64,000 nt of DNA from an uncultured Candidatus Saccharibacteria bacterium. Its GTDB lineage: Bacteria; Patescibacteriota; Saccharimonadia; Saccharimonadales; Saccharimonadaceae. The stretch is from contig CAMIMA010000001.1 of the NCBI GenBank assembly GCA_946222675.1, positions 186,001 through 250,000 on the forward strand. The letters are read 5' to 3'. The notes beneath the pieces were generated by a model that was not told the origin of the DNA, did not search any database, and worked only from the letters and a program-made list of their open reading frames with translations. Shown here one piece after another: positions 51,713-60,162 of the stretch. A program made the translations under genes and the position numbers. Within the stretch, counting starts at the first letter, position 1, and each line of letters opens with the position of its first letter.

Positions 51713-52777
51713 ATGGACAATATACGGATTGAGATGCTGCTACAGGAGGTGATTAACCAACGCGCCTCAGACTTGCATTTGCAGGCGGGGTTGCCACCGA
51801 TTTTGCGCATCGATGGTGCACTAACGCCGATGGCTGGTGTAGTTAAGCTGTCGCCAGATATGGTTGAGAAGCTGGTGTTTAGCGTGTTAGATAACGACCA
51901 GCAGCAAATCTTTATTAAGGATAAGGAATTCGACTTTTCGTTTGCATTTGGTGAACTAGGGCGCTTCCGTGTCAACGCCTTTCACGAGCGAGGCAATGTG
52001 GCGGCGGCGTTTCGCTTGATTCCACATGAGATTCCAACTATTAACGAACTTGGTTTACCGGATAAGGTATCGGAATTTGCCAATTATCCGCGCGGTCTAG
52101 TGTTAGTGACTGGTCCGACTGGTTCGGGTAAGTCTACTACCCTAGCTGCTGTGATTAATAAGATTAACGAAGAACAGTCAAAGCACATTGTTACCATTGA
52201 GGACCCGATTGAGTTTACTCATACTTCAAAGCGCTCAGTGATTGTACAGCGCGAAGTTCATTATGATACTTATTCATTTAATGCAGCGCTTCGTAGCGCT
52301 TTGCGCGAAGACCCAGATGTTGTGTTGATTGGTGAGATGCGCGACCTTGAAACGATTTCGGCAGCCATTACGATTGCAGAAACAGGACACTTGGTGTTAG
52401 CCACCCTCCACACGAACTCAGCTTCGCAGTCAGTTGACCGTATTGTTAACGCCTTCCCGCCACACCAACAACAGCAAGTGAAACTCCAGTTAGGCAATAT
52501 TTTACAGGCAATTTGTGCACAGCGCTTGATTCCGGCAATTGGCGGTGGGCGCGTGGTAGCGACCGAGCTCTTGTTGGCAAACTCAGCCGTACGCAACATT
52601 ATTCGTGAAGGTAAGTCGCATCAGATTGATGCAGTAATTCAAACATCAAGCCGCGAAGGGATGCAGACAATGGATCGAACCCTAGTTAACTTCGTACAAG
52701 AGGGGCGCATTACCTATGATGAGGCGATAAACTACGCAGTTGACCTAGAAGAATTTGAAAGGATGATGAGGGGCTAA
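51713..52777 (+). CDS. pilT: Type IV pilus retraction ATPase PilT
   Basis: ASDLHLQAGLPPILRIDG at the start, Walker A VTGPTGSGKSTTLAAV (~131-146), Asp box, Walker B EDPDVVLIGEMRDLETI (~199-215) with GEMRD typical of PilT, His box TGHLVLATLHTNSA and the AIRNLIRE-like AVRNIIREGKSHQID. 354 aa. Its presence implies retractile pili. Confidence 0.95.
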   Translation: MDNIRIEMLLQEVINQRASDLHLQAGLPPILRIDGALTPMAGVVKLSPDMVEKLVFSVLDNDQQQIFIKDKEFDFSFAFGELGRFRVNAFHERGNVAAAFRLIPHEIPTINELGLPDKVSEFANYPRGLVLVTGPTGSGKSTTLAAVINKINEEQSKHIVTIEDPIEFTHTSKRSVIVQREVHYDTYSFNAALRSALREDPDVVLIGEMRDLETISAAITIAETGHLVLATLHTNSASQSVDRIVNAFPPHQQQQVKLQLGNILQAICAQRLIPAIGGGRVVATELLLANSAVRNIIREGKSHQIDAVIQTSSREGMQTMDRTLVNFVQEGRITYDEAINYAVDLEEFERMMRG

Positions 52778-53986
52778 ATGGCAACATATAATTATAAAGC
52801 GCGCGACACTAAGAGTGGTAAAATTGTTCGTTCGACGATTCAGGCAGATAGTGAAAGCGCCGCTGCGCGCCTTCTAATGGTGCAAAATGTAGTACCAATT
52901 GAGATTAAAGTAGCTAGTGGTAATTCAAAGTTGCTCGACAAACTGAATCGTGTTACGAGTAAGGACTTGGTGATTATGACGCGCCAGATGTCAACAATGT
53001 TGAATGCCGGCTTGCCTTTAGCACAGGTCTTGGCGACCGTAGCCGAACAGTCTCAGTCGCGCGCCTTAAAGAATATCATGAGTGATGTGTTGTCTCAGGT
53101 GAACGGCGGCGGTGCTTTCTCTGATGCCTTGGCTAAGTATCCAGATGTGTTTAGTCAGTTTTACATTGCCATCGTGCGCGCTGGTGAAACTTCCGGTAAA
53201 CTTGACACCTCGTTGCAGCGGTTGGCTGACCAGCTAGAACATGATGCTGATATGTTAAGTAAGATTAAAGGTGCCATGGTTTATCCGGCAATTGTGTTAA
53301 CCGTGATTATTGGCGTGGTGATTTACATGTTGGTGACATTGGTGCCACAGGTGAAACACCTTTATGACGATATGCATAAAACGTTGCCAATTCAGACGCA
53401 GATTTTGCAGGCTGTAGCGGGCTTCTTAATGCAATACTGGTACATTACATTACTGGCGGTTGGTATCTTTATCTTCTTCTTTGGTCGTTGGAAGCGTACA
53501 ACCGGTGGGCGCAAGTCAATTGATGCCTTAAAGTTAAACGCCCCAATGTTCAAGGATTTGATTCGTAAGTTATATATGGCGCGATTTTCACGCACGATGC
53601 AGACGTTGGTGCAGGCAGGCGTGTCAATTTTAGAGTCGCTGCGTATTTCGTCTGATTCAGTCAATAATGTGCTAGTGCATGATGACATTACGGCGGCGAT
53701 GGGTCCAGTAAAAAATGGTAAATCAACCTCCGAGGCACTGTCGGGGCGTGATTATATTTTGCCGTTTGTGCCAGAGATGATTAAAATTGGTGAGAATTCG
53801 GGTAGCATTGATACAATGCTAGGCAAGGTAGCAGATTATTACGACAAGGAGGTGGACAACACTATTAAGTCAATTTCAACCCTAATCGAACCAGTGCTGA
53901 TGGTGATAATGGCAATAATGATTGGTTTTATCGTAGCTGCTGTTTTGCTGCCGATTTATCAGTTATCCACTGGTTTACAGCACTAG
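52778..53986 (+). CDS. pilC: Type IV pilus inner-membrane platform protein PilC
   Basis: Two T2SF domains (~65-190 and ~270-395), each with helix MTRQMSTMLNAGLPLAQVL / MARFSRTMQTLVQAGVSILESL, and three membrane helices (VYPAIVLTVIIGVVIYMLVTLVPQV; YWYITLLAVGIFIFFFGRW; LMVIMAIMIGFIVAAVLLPIYQL). 402 aa, standard. Starts at the base after pilT. Confidence 0.95.
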   Translation: MATYNYKARDTKSGKIVRSTIQADSESAAARLLMVQNVVPIEIKVASGNSKLLDKLNRVTSKDLVIMTRQMSTMLNAGLPLAQVLATVAEQSQSRALKNIMSDVLSQVNGGGAFSDALAKYPDVFSQFYIAIVRAGETSGKLDTSLQRLADQLEHDADMLSKIKGAMVYPAIVLTVIIGVVIYMLVTLVPQVKHLYDDMHKTLPIQTQILQAVAGFLMQYWYITLLAVGIFIFFFGRWKRTTGGRKSIDALKLNAPMFKDLIRKLYMARFSRTMQTLVQAGVSILESLRISSDSVNNVLVHDDITAAMGPVKNGKSTSEALSGRDYILPFVPEMIKIGENSGSIDTMLGKVADYYDKEVDNTIKSISTLIEPVLMVIMAIMIGFIVAAVLLPIYQLSTGLQH

Positions 53987-54013
53987 ACTATTGTAAACCA
54001 AAACGGTTGTGCT

Positions 54014-54019
54014 ATAATT
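54014..54019 (+). promoter_or_regulatory. Extended -10 of the major pilin gene
   Basis: TGCTATAAT with TATAAT at 54014-54019, giving a ~33-base leader before the ATG; suggests the pilin is transcribed separately from pilC. Confidence 0.65.
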
Positions 54020-54058
54020 TTAAATGTAAGTTAAATAACAGAAAGGTAATTAGGATAA

Positions 54059-54565
54059 ATGAAGAAAAGTCAAAAGGGCTTTACGATTATCGAAGTTGCA
54101 CTTGTGCTTGCTGTTGGTGCATTAATCTTCTTGGTAGTGTTCTTGGCAGTGCCTGCCTTGCAGCGCAACCAGCGTAACGATGCTCGTAAGCGTGACCAGT
54201 CACAGATTGTTGAAGCCATTACTAGCTACATCGCCAACAACCCAGCTGATGCTATAGAGAAGGGTGAATATGACGTATACAAGAGTGGACATGGTACGGA
54301 CAAATCATTTGGTAAATATATTGATACCTTGTCGAATAACACTGAGCTAGTAAAGGTTACCAACGATCTTCCTCCAGAGTCGGAACTAGCCACCAAGGAT
54401 CCGAAGAAGAAGCAGGAATTCCGTAGGACGATTTATATAGTTCCACAAGCTGTTTGTGATGAGAAGCACCGTAATACTGCAGACGGCTCAACTCGTCAGG
54501 CTGCGGTAATTATTCACAACGAAACTGCACAGGGCTTTGACCGACTTTGCATGAGCGCTAACTAA
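54059..54565 (+). CDS. Type IV pilin, probable major subunit (168 aa)
   Basis: Leader MKKSQKG|FTIIEVALVLAVGALIFLVVFLAVPALQRNQRNDARK: cut before Phe, Glu at +5, then the hydrophobic polymerisation helix. Two Cys near the end (AVCDEKH and RLCMSAN) form a likely D-region disulphide loop. Own promoter and own terminator fit a highly made major pilin (inference). Confidence 0.88.
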   Translation: MKKSQKGFTIIEVALVLAVGALIFLVVFLAVPALQRNQRNDARKRDQSQIVEAITSYIANNPADAIEKGEYDVYKSGHGTDKSFGKYIDTLSNNTELVKVTNDLPPESELATKDPKKKQEFRRTIYIVPQAVCDEKHRNTADGSTRQAAVIIHNETAQGFDRLCMSAN

Positions 54566-54579
54566 TTAAGCTGCAATAT

Positions 54580-54608
54580 AAAAATACGGGTTGTATACCC
54601 GTATTTTT
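54580..54608 (+). terminator. Intrinsic terminator after the pilin gene
   Basis: 11-bp stem AAAAATACGGG/CCCGTATTTTT with 7-base loop. Confidence 0.9.
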
Positions 54609-54631
54609 ATTGGTTATGCTATAATATCAAT

Positions 54632-55498
54632 ATGGATATAGCGATTAGTATTTTGAGTTGGGCTATGTTGTTTATCATCGGCGCTTGTGCAGGGTCATTC
54701 GCAGCTTGTGTGGTTGACCGCTTGCACACAAAGCGCGATTGGGTGAAGGGTAGAAGTGAGTGTGACGATTGTCACCATCCACTGAAGCCACTGGATTTAA
54801 TTCCAATCCTATCTTGGGTTTGCCTGCAAGGTAAATGTCGCTATTGTAAAAAGCCAATCGGCTACCTACCCTTAATGCTTGAGTTAGCTATGGCAATACT
54901 ATTTATCTTATCCGCTATGGGGTTGGCTCCATTACTCGAGACGACATCTTTACGCCTAATTACCTTTATGGAATTAGGTAAGACAGTTGTTTTATTGATT
55001 TGGTTGGTTGCGCTGACTTTATTGGCTATTTTGGCGGTGTATGACATGTTGTATCACATATTGCCAAACGTTATCGTTTATCCAGCAATTGTTGTAGCGA
55101 TGATTTACGTTTTGTTCTTCAACACGATTACTGGTGTTATGCTATATACAACTTGGTGGCAAGACGCTTTACTGGCTCTACTTGTTTTAGCTGGTCTCTA
55201 TGGTTCATTGTGGTTAATTGGTAAAGGCAAGTTTATTGGTATGGGTGATGTTAAGCTTTGTGTGGCGTTGAGTTTGCTAATAGGTAGTTGGCAATATGCT
55301 CTAATTACACTATTTCTTGCTAACATGATATGTAGTCTCATGGCCGTGCCGTATTTAGTGAAGCGTAAATTGAATTTAGCCAGTAAGGTACCATTTGGAC
55401 AATGCTTAATCATAGCTACTGTACTAGTAATATTAACAATGTCTTTGACATCGGGAATGGTAAGTCGAGCGTTTAGTTTGATGTCGGTTGTTTGGTAG
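54632..55498 (+). CDS. pilD: Prepilin peptidase / N-methyltransferase PilD
   Basis: Membrane aspartyl protease that cuts and methylates prepilins. Zinc Cys pairs C44/C47 and C69/C72; catalytic Asp in LAVYDMLYHILPN (~133-145) and in FIGMGDVKLC (~198-207, GxGD type). About eight membrane helices. 288 aa. Leaderless (TATAAT 6 bases upstream). Confidence 0.94.
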   Translation: MDIAISILSWAMLFIIGACAGSFAACVVDRLHTKRDWVKGRSECDDCHHPLKPLDLIPILSWVCLQGKCRYCKKPIGYLPLMLELAMAILFILSAMGLAPLLETTSLRLITFMELGKTVVLLIWLVALTLLAILAVYDMLYHILPNVIVYPAIVVAMIYVLFFNTITGVMLYTTWWQDALLALLVLAGLYGSLWLIGKGKFIGMGDVKLCVALSLLIGSWQYALITLFLANMICSLMAVPYLVKRKLNLASKVPFGQCLIIATVLVILTMSLTSGMVSRAFSLMSVVW

Positions 55499-55538
55499 TT
55501 TATTAATTTATTTAGCTTGTGCTATAATTTAGGTAGGT

Positions 55539-56486
55539 ATGAAGCGAGAGAGCGGATATACGATAATGGAAGTTGGCTTGGCCTTGGCGATTTCGGGGTC
55601 AATGTTATTTATGGTTGCCAGCTTGCATGATATGAGTAATCGCCAGCGCTTTAATGATGCAGTCAATGGCACAAGAACTTTTTTAGAACGTCAGTATAAT
55701 GATGTGCAATTTGGTATCAATAACCGCCTCGGTGGAAAGGATTTGCCCGCTGGTCTAGAGAAGTGTAGTCGATCTGAGACAGATAAAACTACCGGCAACA
55801 GTGATTGCTATGTAATTGGTAGACTTATTGAATTTGAGAAAAACAAAATGGTAGTGAGCTATATTGTAGCGACGCCAGATAAGCATACGCCCGAGGGCAG
55901 AATGTGGGATAACCCAGATGGGATTAAGGATTCCGCAGCAAAGATTATCTATACTGCATCGCATCTTGGCTGGTTAAAGGTATTACCAGCGGGAGCAGCC
56001 GATAAGGACTCTGGTAGTCGAGCATCTGAACGGAGTTATGGTGGCGATAACGTTTTTGAAAAGGCATGGAGTGTTACACGTAAAAATAAACTGCCGCTTG
56101 ACGAAAAAAATACCGCTGTAGCTATTTTACATAACCCGATTGGTGGTGCTGTGATGACCTACAGTAATGTTATAGTTAATAAGTCGGCTGGCGATAAAGT
56201 GGCTTGGACGCTTCGGTTTAAGGGTGATGATAATATAGACGATAGCATCAGTGAGCTAAATAATACGCTTGGCGTAGTTGTGTATATTAAACGCGAGAAC
56301 TCTAATGAATCAGTATTTAGCAAACGAAATAGTTATAGTGTAGTGTATTGTATACCAGCCCAAAATACATCTGCTGGGCTTAATTCGAAGGCGCCAGCGC
56401 CGTTTAGCTTGAAATTTAAGGATGACCCGAACGATACAAATAATTTAATTGGAGTATGCGATGAAACGACGAAATCAAAGCGGTGA
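55539..56486 (+). CDS. Minor pilin-like protein (315 aa)
   Basis: Leader MKRESG|YTIMEVGLALAISGSMLFMVASL with Glu at +5. Unusually large globular part with three Cys early/mid and two near the end (VVYCIPAQ, GVCDETT). TGCTATAAT box 10 bases before the ATG. Overlaps the next gene by 26 bases. Minor pilins prime pilus assembly or carry tip adhesins; the size hints at a tip-domain role (inference). Confidence 0.85.
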   Translation: MKRESGYTIMEVGLALAISGSMLFMVASLHDMSNRQRFNDAVNGTRTFLERQYNDVQFGINNRLGGKDLPAGLEKCSRSETDKTTGNSDCYVIGRLIEFEKNKMVVSYIVATPDKHTPEGRMWDNPDGIKDSAAKIIYTASHLGWLKVLPAGAADKDSGSRASERSYGGDNVFEKAWSVTRKNKLPLDEKNTAVAILHNPIGGAVMTYSNVIVNKSAGDKVAWTLRFKGDDNIDDSISELNNTLGVVVYIKRENSNESVFSKRNSYSVVYCIPAQNTSAGLNSKAPAPFSLKFKDDPNDTNNLIGVCDETTKSKR

Positions 56487-57192
56487 TACATTAATTGAAG
56501 TGGCAATTGCTATGGCCATGTTGGGGCTAGTGGTACTTACAGTGTTTATGGTAGCTAACCGGAGCCTCGCTTCAATTATGGATACCACAGAGCGTACTGC
56601 CGTGCGGGCTAGTATTAATTCGCAGCTAGATTTGATTGAATATTTACGTGATCGTAAACCTGATACTAATGAGTGGAAGGCTATTATGACTATGGCGCGG
56701 TTGGCTGACCCTAAAAAAAATCCTGAATTGGTAGATAAGATTTATAGTAGTGATTGCCGGATGCATATTTCAACATCTGATTCTATATACCATAGCTTTT
56801 GGCTGACTTATGATCCTGCCCCTGATGAAAGAGAGAAGAGAAACGATCGGTTTGTTCGAGTTTGGACTCCTAACGTTCCAAGCAAGAAAGTATCTAAGAT
56901 TTGGGATGAGAATCATGGTGAAGGTAGGGGGGGTAATTATCTTGTCAAATACAATGTAGACGGGAAGTTTGATCTTACTGACAGAAAAAATCAAATTAGC
57001 ACCACACCATTTCCTGGTTATGGTATTTGGGTTGACGTTGTCAAGAGTGAGGCTACTGATACCGAACACGAAGGCTATTACATTGAAGTGATTGCAAGGG
57101 CGTGTTGGACACCGCTTGGTTCGCGCAACCCAGGAGAAGGACGAGTTAAGGTAATTAAACGGTTTAGCGTGATGGGGAAAGAGGTAAAATAA
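56461..57192 (+). CDS. Minor pilin-like protein, PilV/PilI-type (243 aa)
   Basis: ATG 56461 chosen (GGAG 6 bases upstream; a TTG 12 bases earlier is less likely). Leader MKRRNQSG|DTLIEVAIAMAMLGLVVLTVFMVANRSL with Asp at +1 and Glu at +5. Globular part with Cys in SSDCRMH and ARACWTP. Next gene begins at the base after the stop. Confidence 0.83.
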   Translation: MKRRNQSGDTLIEVAIAMAMLGLVVLTVFMVANRSLASIMDTTERTAVRASINSQLDLIEYLRDRKPDTNEWKAIMTMARLADPKKNPELVDKIYSSDCRMHISTSDSIYHSFWLTYDPAPDEREKRNDRFVRVWTPNVPSKKVSKIWDENHGEGRGGNYLVKYNVDGKFDLTDRKNQISTTPFPGYGIWVDVVKSEATDTEHEGYYIEVIARACWTPLGSRNPGEGRVKVIKRFSVMGKEVK

Positions 57193-58080
57193 ATGGTAAT
57201 TAATGATATGCAGCGCAAGTCCGAAGCTGGCTTTACGATGGTTGAAGTATCGATGTCGCTAGTGTTTATAGCATTCATTATCTTGTTCTTAACTGCTAGT
57301 TTGATGTCGTTATTTGGTACTTACAATAAGGGTGTATGGCTTAGTAAGGTTGACCAGGCGGTGCGCCAAATGCGTTTGGATATTTCAGATTCAGTGAGGT
57401 TTTCTGGGCATACAGTTGTTCTGTCGAAGGATGGCAAGGCGTATCGATTGTGCGGTAATGGTATAAGTTATTTATGGAATACCGACGCTCAACTACGTAG
57501 ACATAAAAAGGACGACGGCGATTACGGCAAGATGTTAAATCACTTTGATGGCGACCGTAATATACCACTTAAGATGGTGCGAATTTTGGATTTAACTGGC
57601 TCGTATTGTAAATCAATAATTGATTCATCTAAGAGTATTAAAGATATAGATTCTAGTGACTTAAAGCAGCCAAAGCTTGAAAATCCTAATGTTCAAACAT
57701 TGCTTAGTACGGGCGTGGCATTGCAGTCAATGCAAGTGGTGCAGGGGGAACGAAATGAAGAAGACGAACATGGTAAAAAGATACCAGAATTAAAGCGAAA
57801 TGTGCCGGTTCTATATGTCAGTGGCGCGATTTCAACCGAAGGAATCAACGCACCAACGCTCGTAAAGTATGATGAGCATGCTGCAAAGTGGACCGTGTTA
57901 CATGATGATGAAGACAGTAGCAAAAAACTTGCTGGCAGTAGTTGGCAGTGTGGTGACTGGATTGACGTCAATCACAATGGAATTAGAGACGAAGGTGATA
58001 TTTTTAAGCCAAACAAGGGACAGTTCTGCGCTAATACGCAGTTTGATATAACAGTGTATGAGAGGGGAGTAGTTAGATAA
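57193..58080 (+). CDS. Minor pilin-like protein, PilW-type (295 aa)
   Basis: Leader QRKSEAG|FTMVEVSMSLVFIAFIILFLTASLMSLF. Long globular region ends with a Ca-site-like DVNHNGIRDEGDIF (DxNxNGxxDxGD, EF-hand/dockerin-like spacing) and FCANTQFDITVYERG. Overlaps the next start by one base (TAATG). Confidence 0.85.
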   Translation: MVINDMQRKSEAGFTMVEVSMSLVFIAFIILFLTASLMSLFGTYNKGVWLSKVDQAVRQMRLDISDSVRFSGHTVVLSKDGKAYRLCGNGISYLWNTDAQLRRHKKDDGDYGKMLNHFDGDRNIPLKMVRILDLTGSYCKSIIDSSKSIKDIDSSDLKQPKLENPNVQTLLSTGVALQSMQVVQGERNEEDEHGKKIPELKRNVPVLYVSGAISTEGINAPTLVKYDEHAAKWTVLHDDEDSSKKLAGSSWQCGDWIDVNHNGIRDEGDIFKPNKGQFCANTQFDITVYERGVVR

Positions 58081-59507
58081 TGAAACGTCAAACTGAATCT
58101 GGTGAAGTAGCAATGTTAATGGTCGGTATTTTTACTGCCGTGTTCTCAATATTGACCATTGGTCTGTCTTATGTGATGGTCAATACAGTACGCAACTCAA
58201 AAAACGATACTTTAAGCTATAACGCTCGTGCAGCTGCCGAATCTGGCATTGAGGATGCGAAGCGATTTTTGAAGTATTGTTATGTAAACGATTTTGGTCA
58301 CATTGATGACACGCGCGAAGCATATAAGATTTGCGATGTCATGTACGCTACGGATAAAACAGCGGATATTGCTAAAATACAAGACTGTAATGGTGTAATC
58401 AACAAGATGAAGGATATTAAAGCTAAGGATGGCAAGTCTTTTGACGTAGATTTTGAAAACGATGGCGATAATGTATTGGTCCCGGTTGGTAAACGGTACA
58501 ACAGCAGCCATAGTGAATCTAAGCTGGATAAGAATAAAGAAAACTTACAGTATTATCAGTGTCTTAAAATTAATACTTTGACACGTAGCTATGAGGGTGT
58601 GTTGTCGGATATGACTACGGGTAGTGGGCGTTCGGTGGTAATCCCACTTCGACTAGTGGATGATAATCGTCATCACGCTAAAGCCAAGACCATTGTAATC
58701 TCGTGGCATAATACTGGCGATAAACCGGAGGGTGATGGTAAAGCGGCTGCGACACCAGGCGAAGTTACGCTGTGGAATACCACAGACTGGGCAAATGTTG
58801 GACATGATGAAATTCGACCAGCTATACTACGTGCTCAGTTTATACCAGTAAAAAAGAGCGGCATTAAGATTGATGATTTGACTAACGATAGCCGTGCCAT
58901 TACGATGCGCCCAACCTCTAGCAAAAATGATATTGGTGACGCTGCTAAAAACTATGGCGGTAAAACGGTTGATGAATCTATTAAAGTAGTAGAACCAACA
59001 ATTGAAAAAGACGATGGCTTAGTGAATGTTCACCCACTTTATATTGAAGATTATAAAATGTCGTTAGACCCAAATAGTAGCACTCGAGTGCCGATAGCAG
59101 GTGCTGTGTGCCCAGATAGCAAGGGTAAAACTAACGGTGAGTATGCTTGTTCTACGGCGTTTCAGTTTAGTCGTAGTGCTGGTGCGTTGTTTGATACTGA
59201 TATGAGTAAACGAGATTGGTTCTTGCGAGTCAACTCAGTTTACAGTAATACACACTTCCGCGTCACTGCTTATGACGAACATGACAAGCCGTTGTGGTTT
59301 GATGGCGTTCAGCCGTCAGTCGATGTGACTGGTAAGTCGGCAGAATCATATGCGCGTATTCATGCTCGGCTTGAGCCGGTAAATCAAGATGAAACTGGTT
59401 TGGGTAACTGGTGGCCAGAATATGCAATCGATACTAGTGGTAGTATTTGTAAGGATTTGGTAATTAAATATAGTAAAGGCGAGATTGGCTGTAAGGCATC
59501 CAAGTAG
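58080..59507 (+). CDS. PilX-like large pilus-associated protein (475 aa)
   Basis: Leader ESG|EVAMLMVGIFTAVFSILTIGLSYVMVNTVRNSKNDTLSYNARAAAESGIEDA: PilX-type N-terminus, with the AAESGIEDA stretch seen in PilX family proteins and no Glu at +5. Very large C-terminal part with several Cys pairs (AVCPDSKGKTNGEYACST, GSICKD). In other bacteria PilX/PilY1-type proteins sit at the tip and mediate contact; here that is inference. Last gene of the operon. Confidence 0.82.
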   Translation: MKRQTESGEVAMLMVGIFTAVFSILTIGLSYVMVNTVRNSKNDTLSYNARAAAESGIEDAKRFLKYCYVNDFGHIDDTREAYKICDVMYATDKTADIAKIQDCNGVINKMKDIKAKDGKSFDVDFENDGDNVLVPVGKRYNSSHSESKLDKNKENLQYYQCLKINTLTRSYEGVLSDMTTGSGRSVVIPLRLVDDNRHHAKAKTIVISWHNTGDKPEGDGKAAATPGEVTLWNTTDWANVGHDEIRPAILRAQFIPVKKSGIKIDDLTNDSRAITMRPTSSKNDIGDAAKNYGGKTVDESIKVVEPTIEKDDGLVNVHPLYIEDYKMSLDPNSSTRVPIAGAVCPDSKGKTNGEYACSTAFQFSRSAGALFDTDMSKRDWFLRVNSVYSNTHFRVTAYDEHDKPLWFDGVQPSVDVTGKSAESYARIHARLEPVNQDETGLGNWWPEYAIDTSGSICKDLVIKYSKGEIGCKASK

Positions 59508-59510
59508 CCA

Positions 59511-59540
59511 AATACCCCCTATATAGGGGGTATTTTAATT
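59511..59540 (+). terminator. Intrinsic terminator of the pilus operon
   Basis: 10-bp stem AATACCCCCT/AGGGGGTATT, 4-base loop, TTAATT tail. Confidence 0.88.
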
Positions 59541-59555
59541 ACAATTTTGGTACAA

Positions 59556-59579
59556 TAAAACCCCTCTGATAAGAGGGGT
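59556..59579 (-). terminator. Terminator for the tRNA-fMet transcript
   Basis: 8-bp stem ACCCCTCT/AGAGGGGT with 4-base loop; on the minus strand it is followed by TTTTATT. Confidence 0.85.
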
Positions 59580-59589
59580 AATAATATCT

Positions 59590-59667
59590 TGGTAGCGGGG
59601 GTCAGATTTGAACTAACGACCTCTTGGTTATGAGCCAAGCGAGCTAACCAGGCTGCTCCACCCCGCG
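59590..59667 (-). tRNA. Initiator tRNA-fMet(CAT), atypical
   Basis: 78 nt, encoded CCA, discriminator A. Unpaired C1/T72 end and A11:T24 pair are initiator marks; the overall sequence follows E. coli tRNA-fMet. The anticodon stem is CTTGG/CCAAG, so of the three G-C pairs normally next to the loop only two are present and the 29:41 pair is T-A. The -10 TATAAT (59678-59683, minus) is 10 bases upstream. Confidence 0.92.
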
Positions 59668-59715
59668 ATATAACTATATTATAACATATAGTCGATAAAT
59701 TGTTAAGCAATGCAT

Positions 59716-59792
59716 TGGTGGCGCCGGCTGGGCTCGAACCAGCGACCCCGAGCTTATGAGTCTCGTGCTCTAACCAGCTGAGCTACGGAGCC
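59716..59792 (-). tRNA. Elongator tRNA-Met(CAT)
   Basis: 77 nt, acceptor GGCTCCG/CGGCGCC with a T4-C69 mismatch, discriminator A, encoded CCA, anticodon loop CTCATAA, anticodon stem CGAGA/GCTCG with an A31-G39 mismatch. D arm GCTC-AGCTGGTTA-GAGC as in elongator Met. TATAAT at 59810-59815 (minus). Confidence 0.85.
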
Positions 59793-59864
59793 AACTTACA
59801 TGCTTAATTATTATAACAAACTGTCTGACGTAATGCAAACAAAAATATACTTTGAATGGGTAAA

Positions 59865-60065
59865 TTATTGACACTTGGCGGCTAAGGCGCGAACGGCGAC
59901 AGTTTGCGCAGCTTTAATCTCTCGGTAGATTTGGTCAATATCGTCGTTGGCAGGGTCGTGTTCGAGCTGGCGCAACTGGCGATTAACGAAGCGACCGAAG
60001 CGGCGGCGGGTTTTGGCGTCAACATTATTTGTGGTGATGGTTGGTAGGGTGTTAATTGATTTCAT
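59865..60065 (-). CDS. Small hypothetical protein (66 aa)
   Basis: Basic helical protein (KTRRRFGRFVNRQLRQLEHDPANDDIDQIYREIKAAQTVAVRALAAKCQ), no membrane segment, weak GCGAGA before the ATG. Codon use looks like that of neighbouring genes and nothing else occupies this 360-base gap, so it is probably real. Function unknown. Confidence 0.5.
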   Translation of the reverse strand: MKSINTLPTITTNNVDAKTRRRFGRFVNRQLRQLEHDPANDDIDQIYREIKAAQTVAVRALAAKCQ

Positions 60066-60162
60066 ATTTCTCGCTATCTGTTTATTAATTTAATGTTTAT
60101 ATACTAGCAAAAAATGGACAATTTGTCAAGACTGTTGTGTAGTGGGGTGGTAAAATAGAGAT

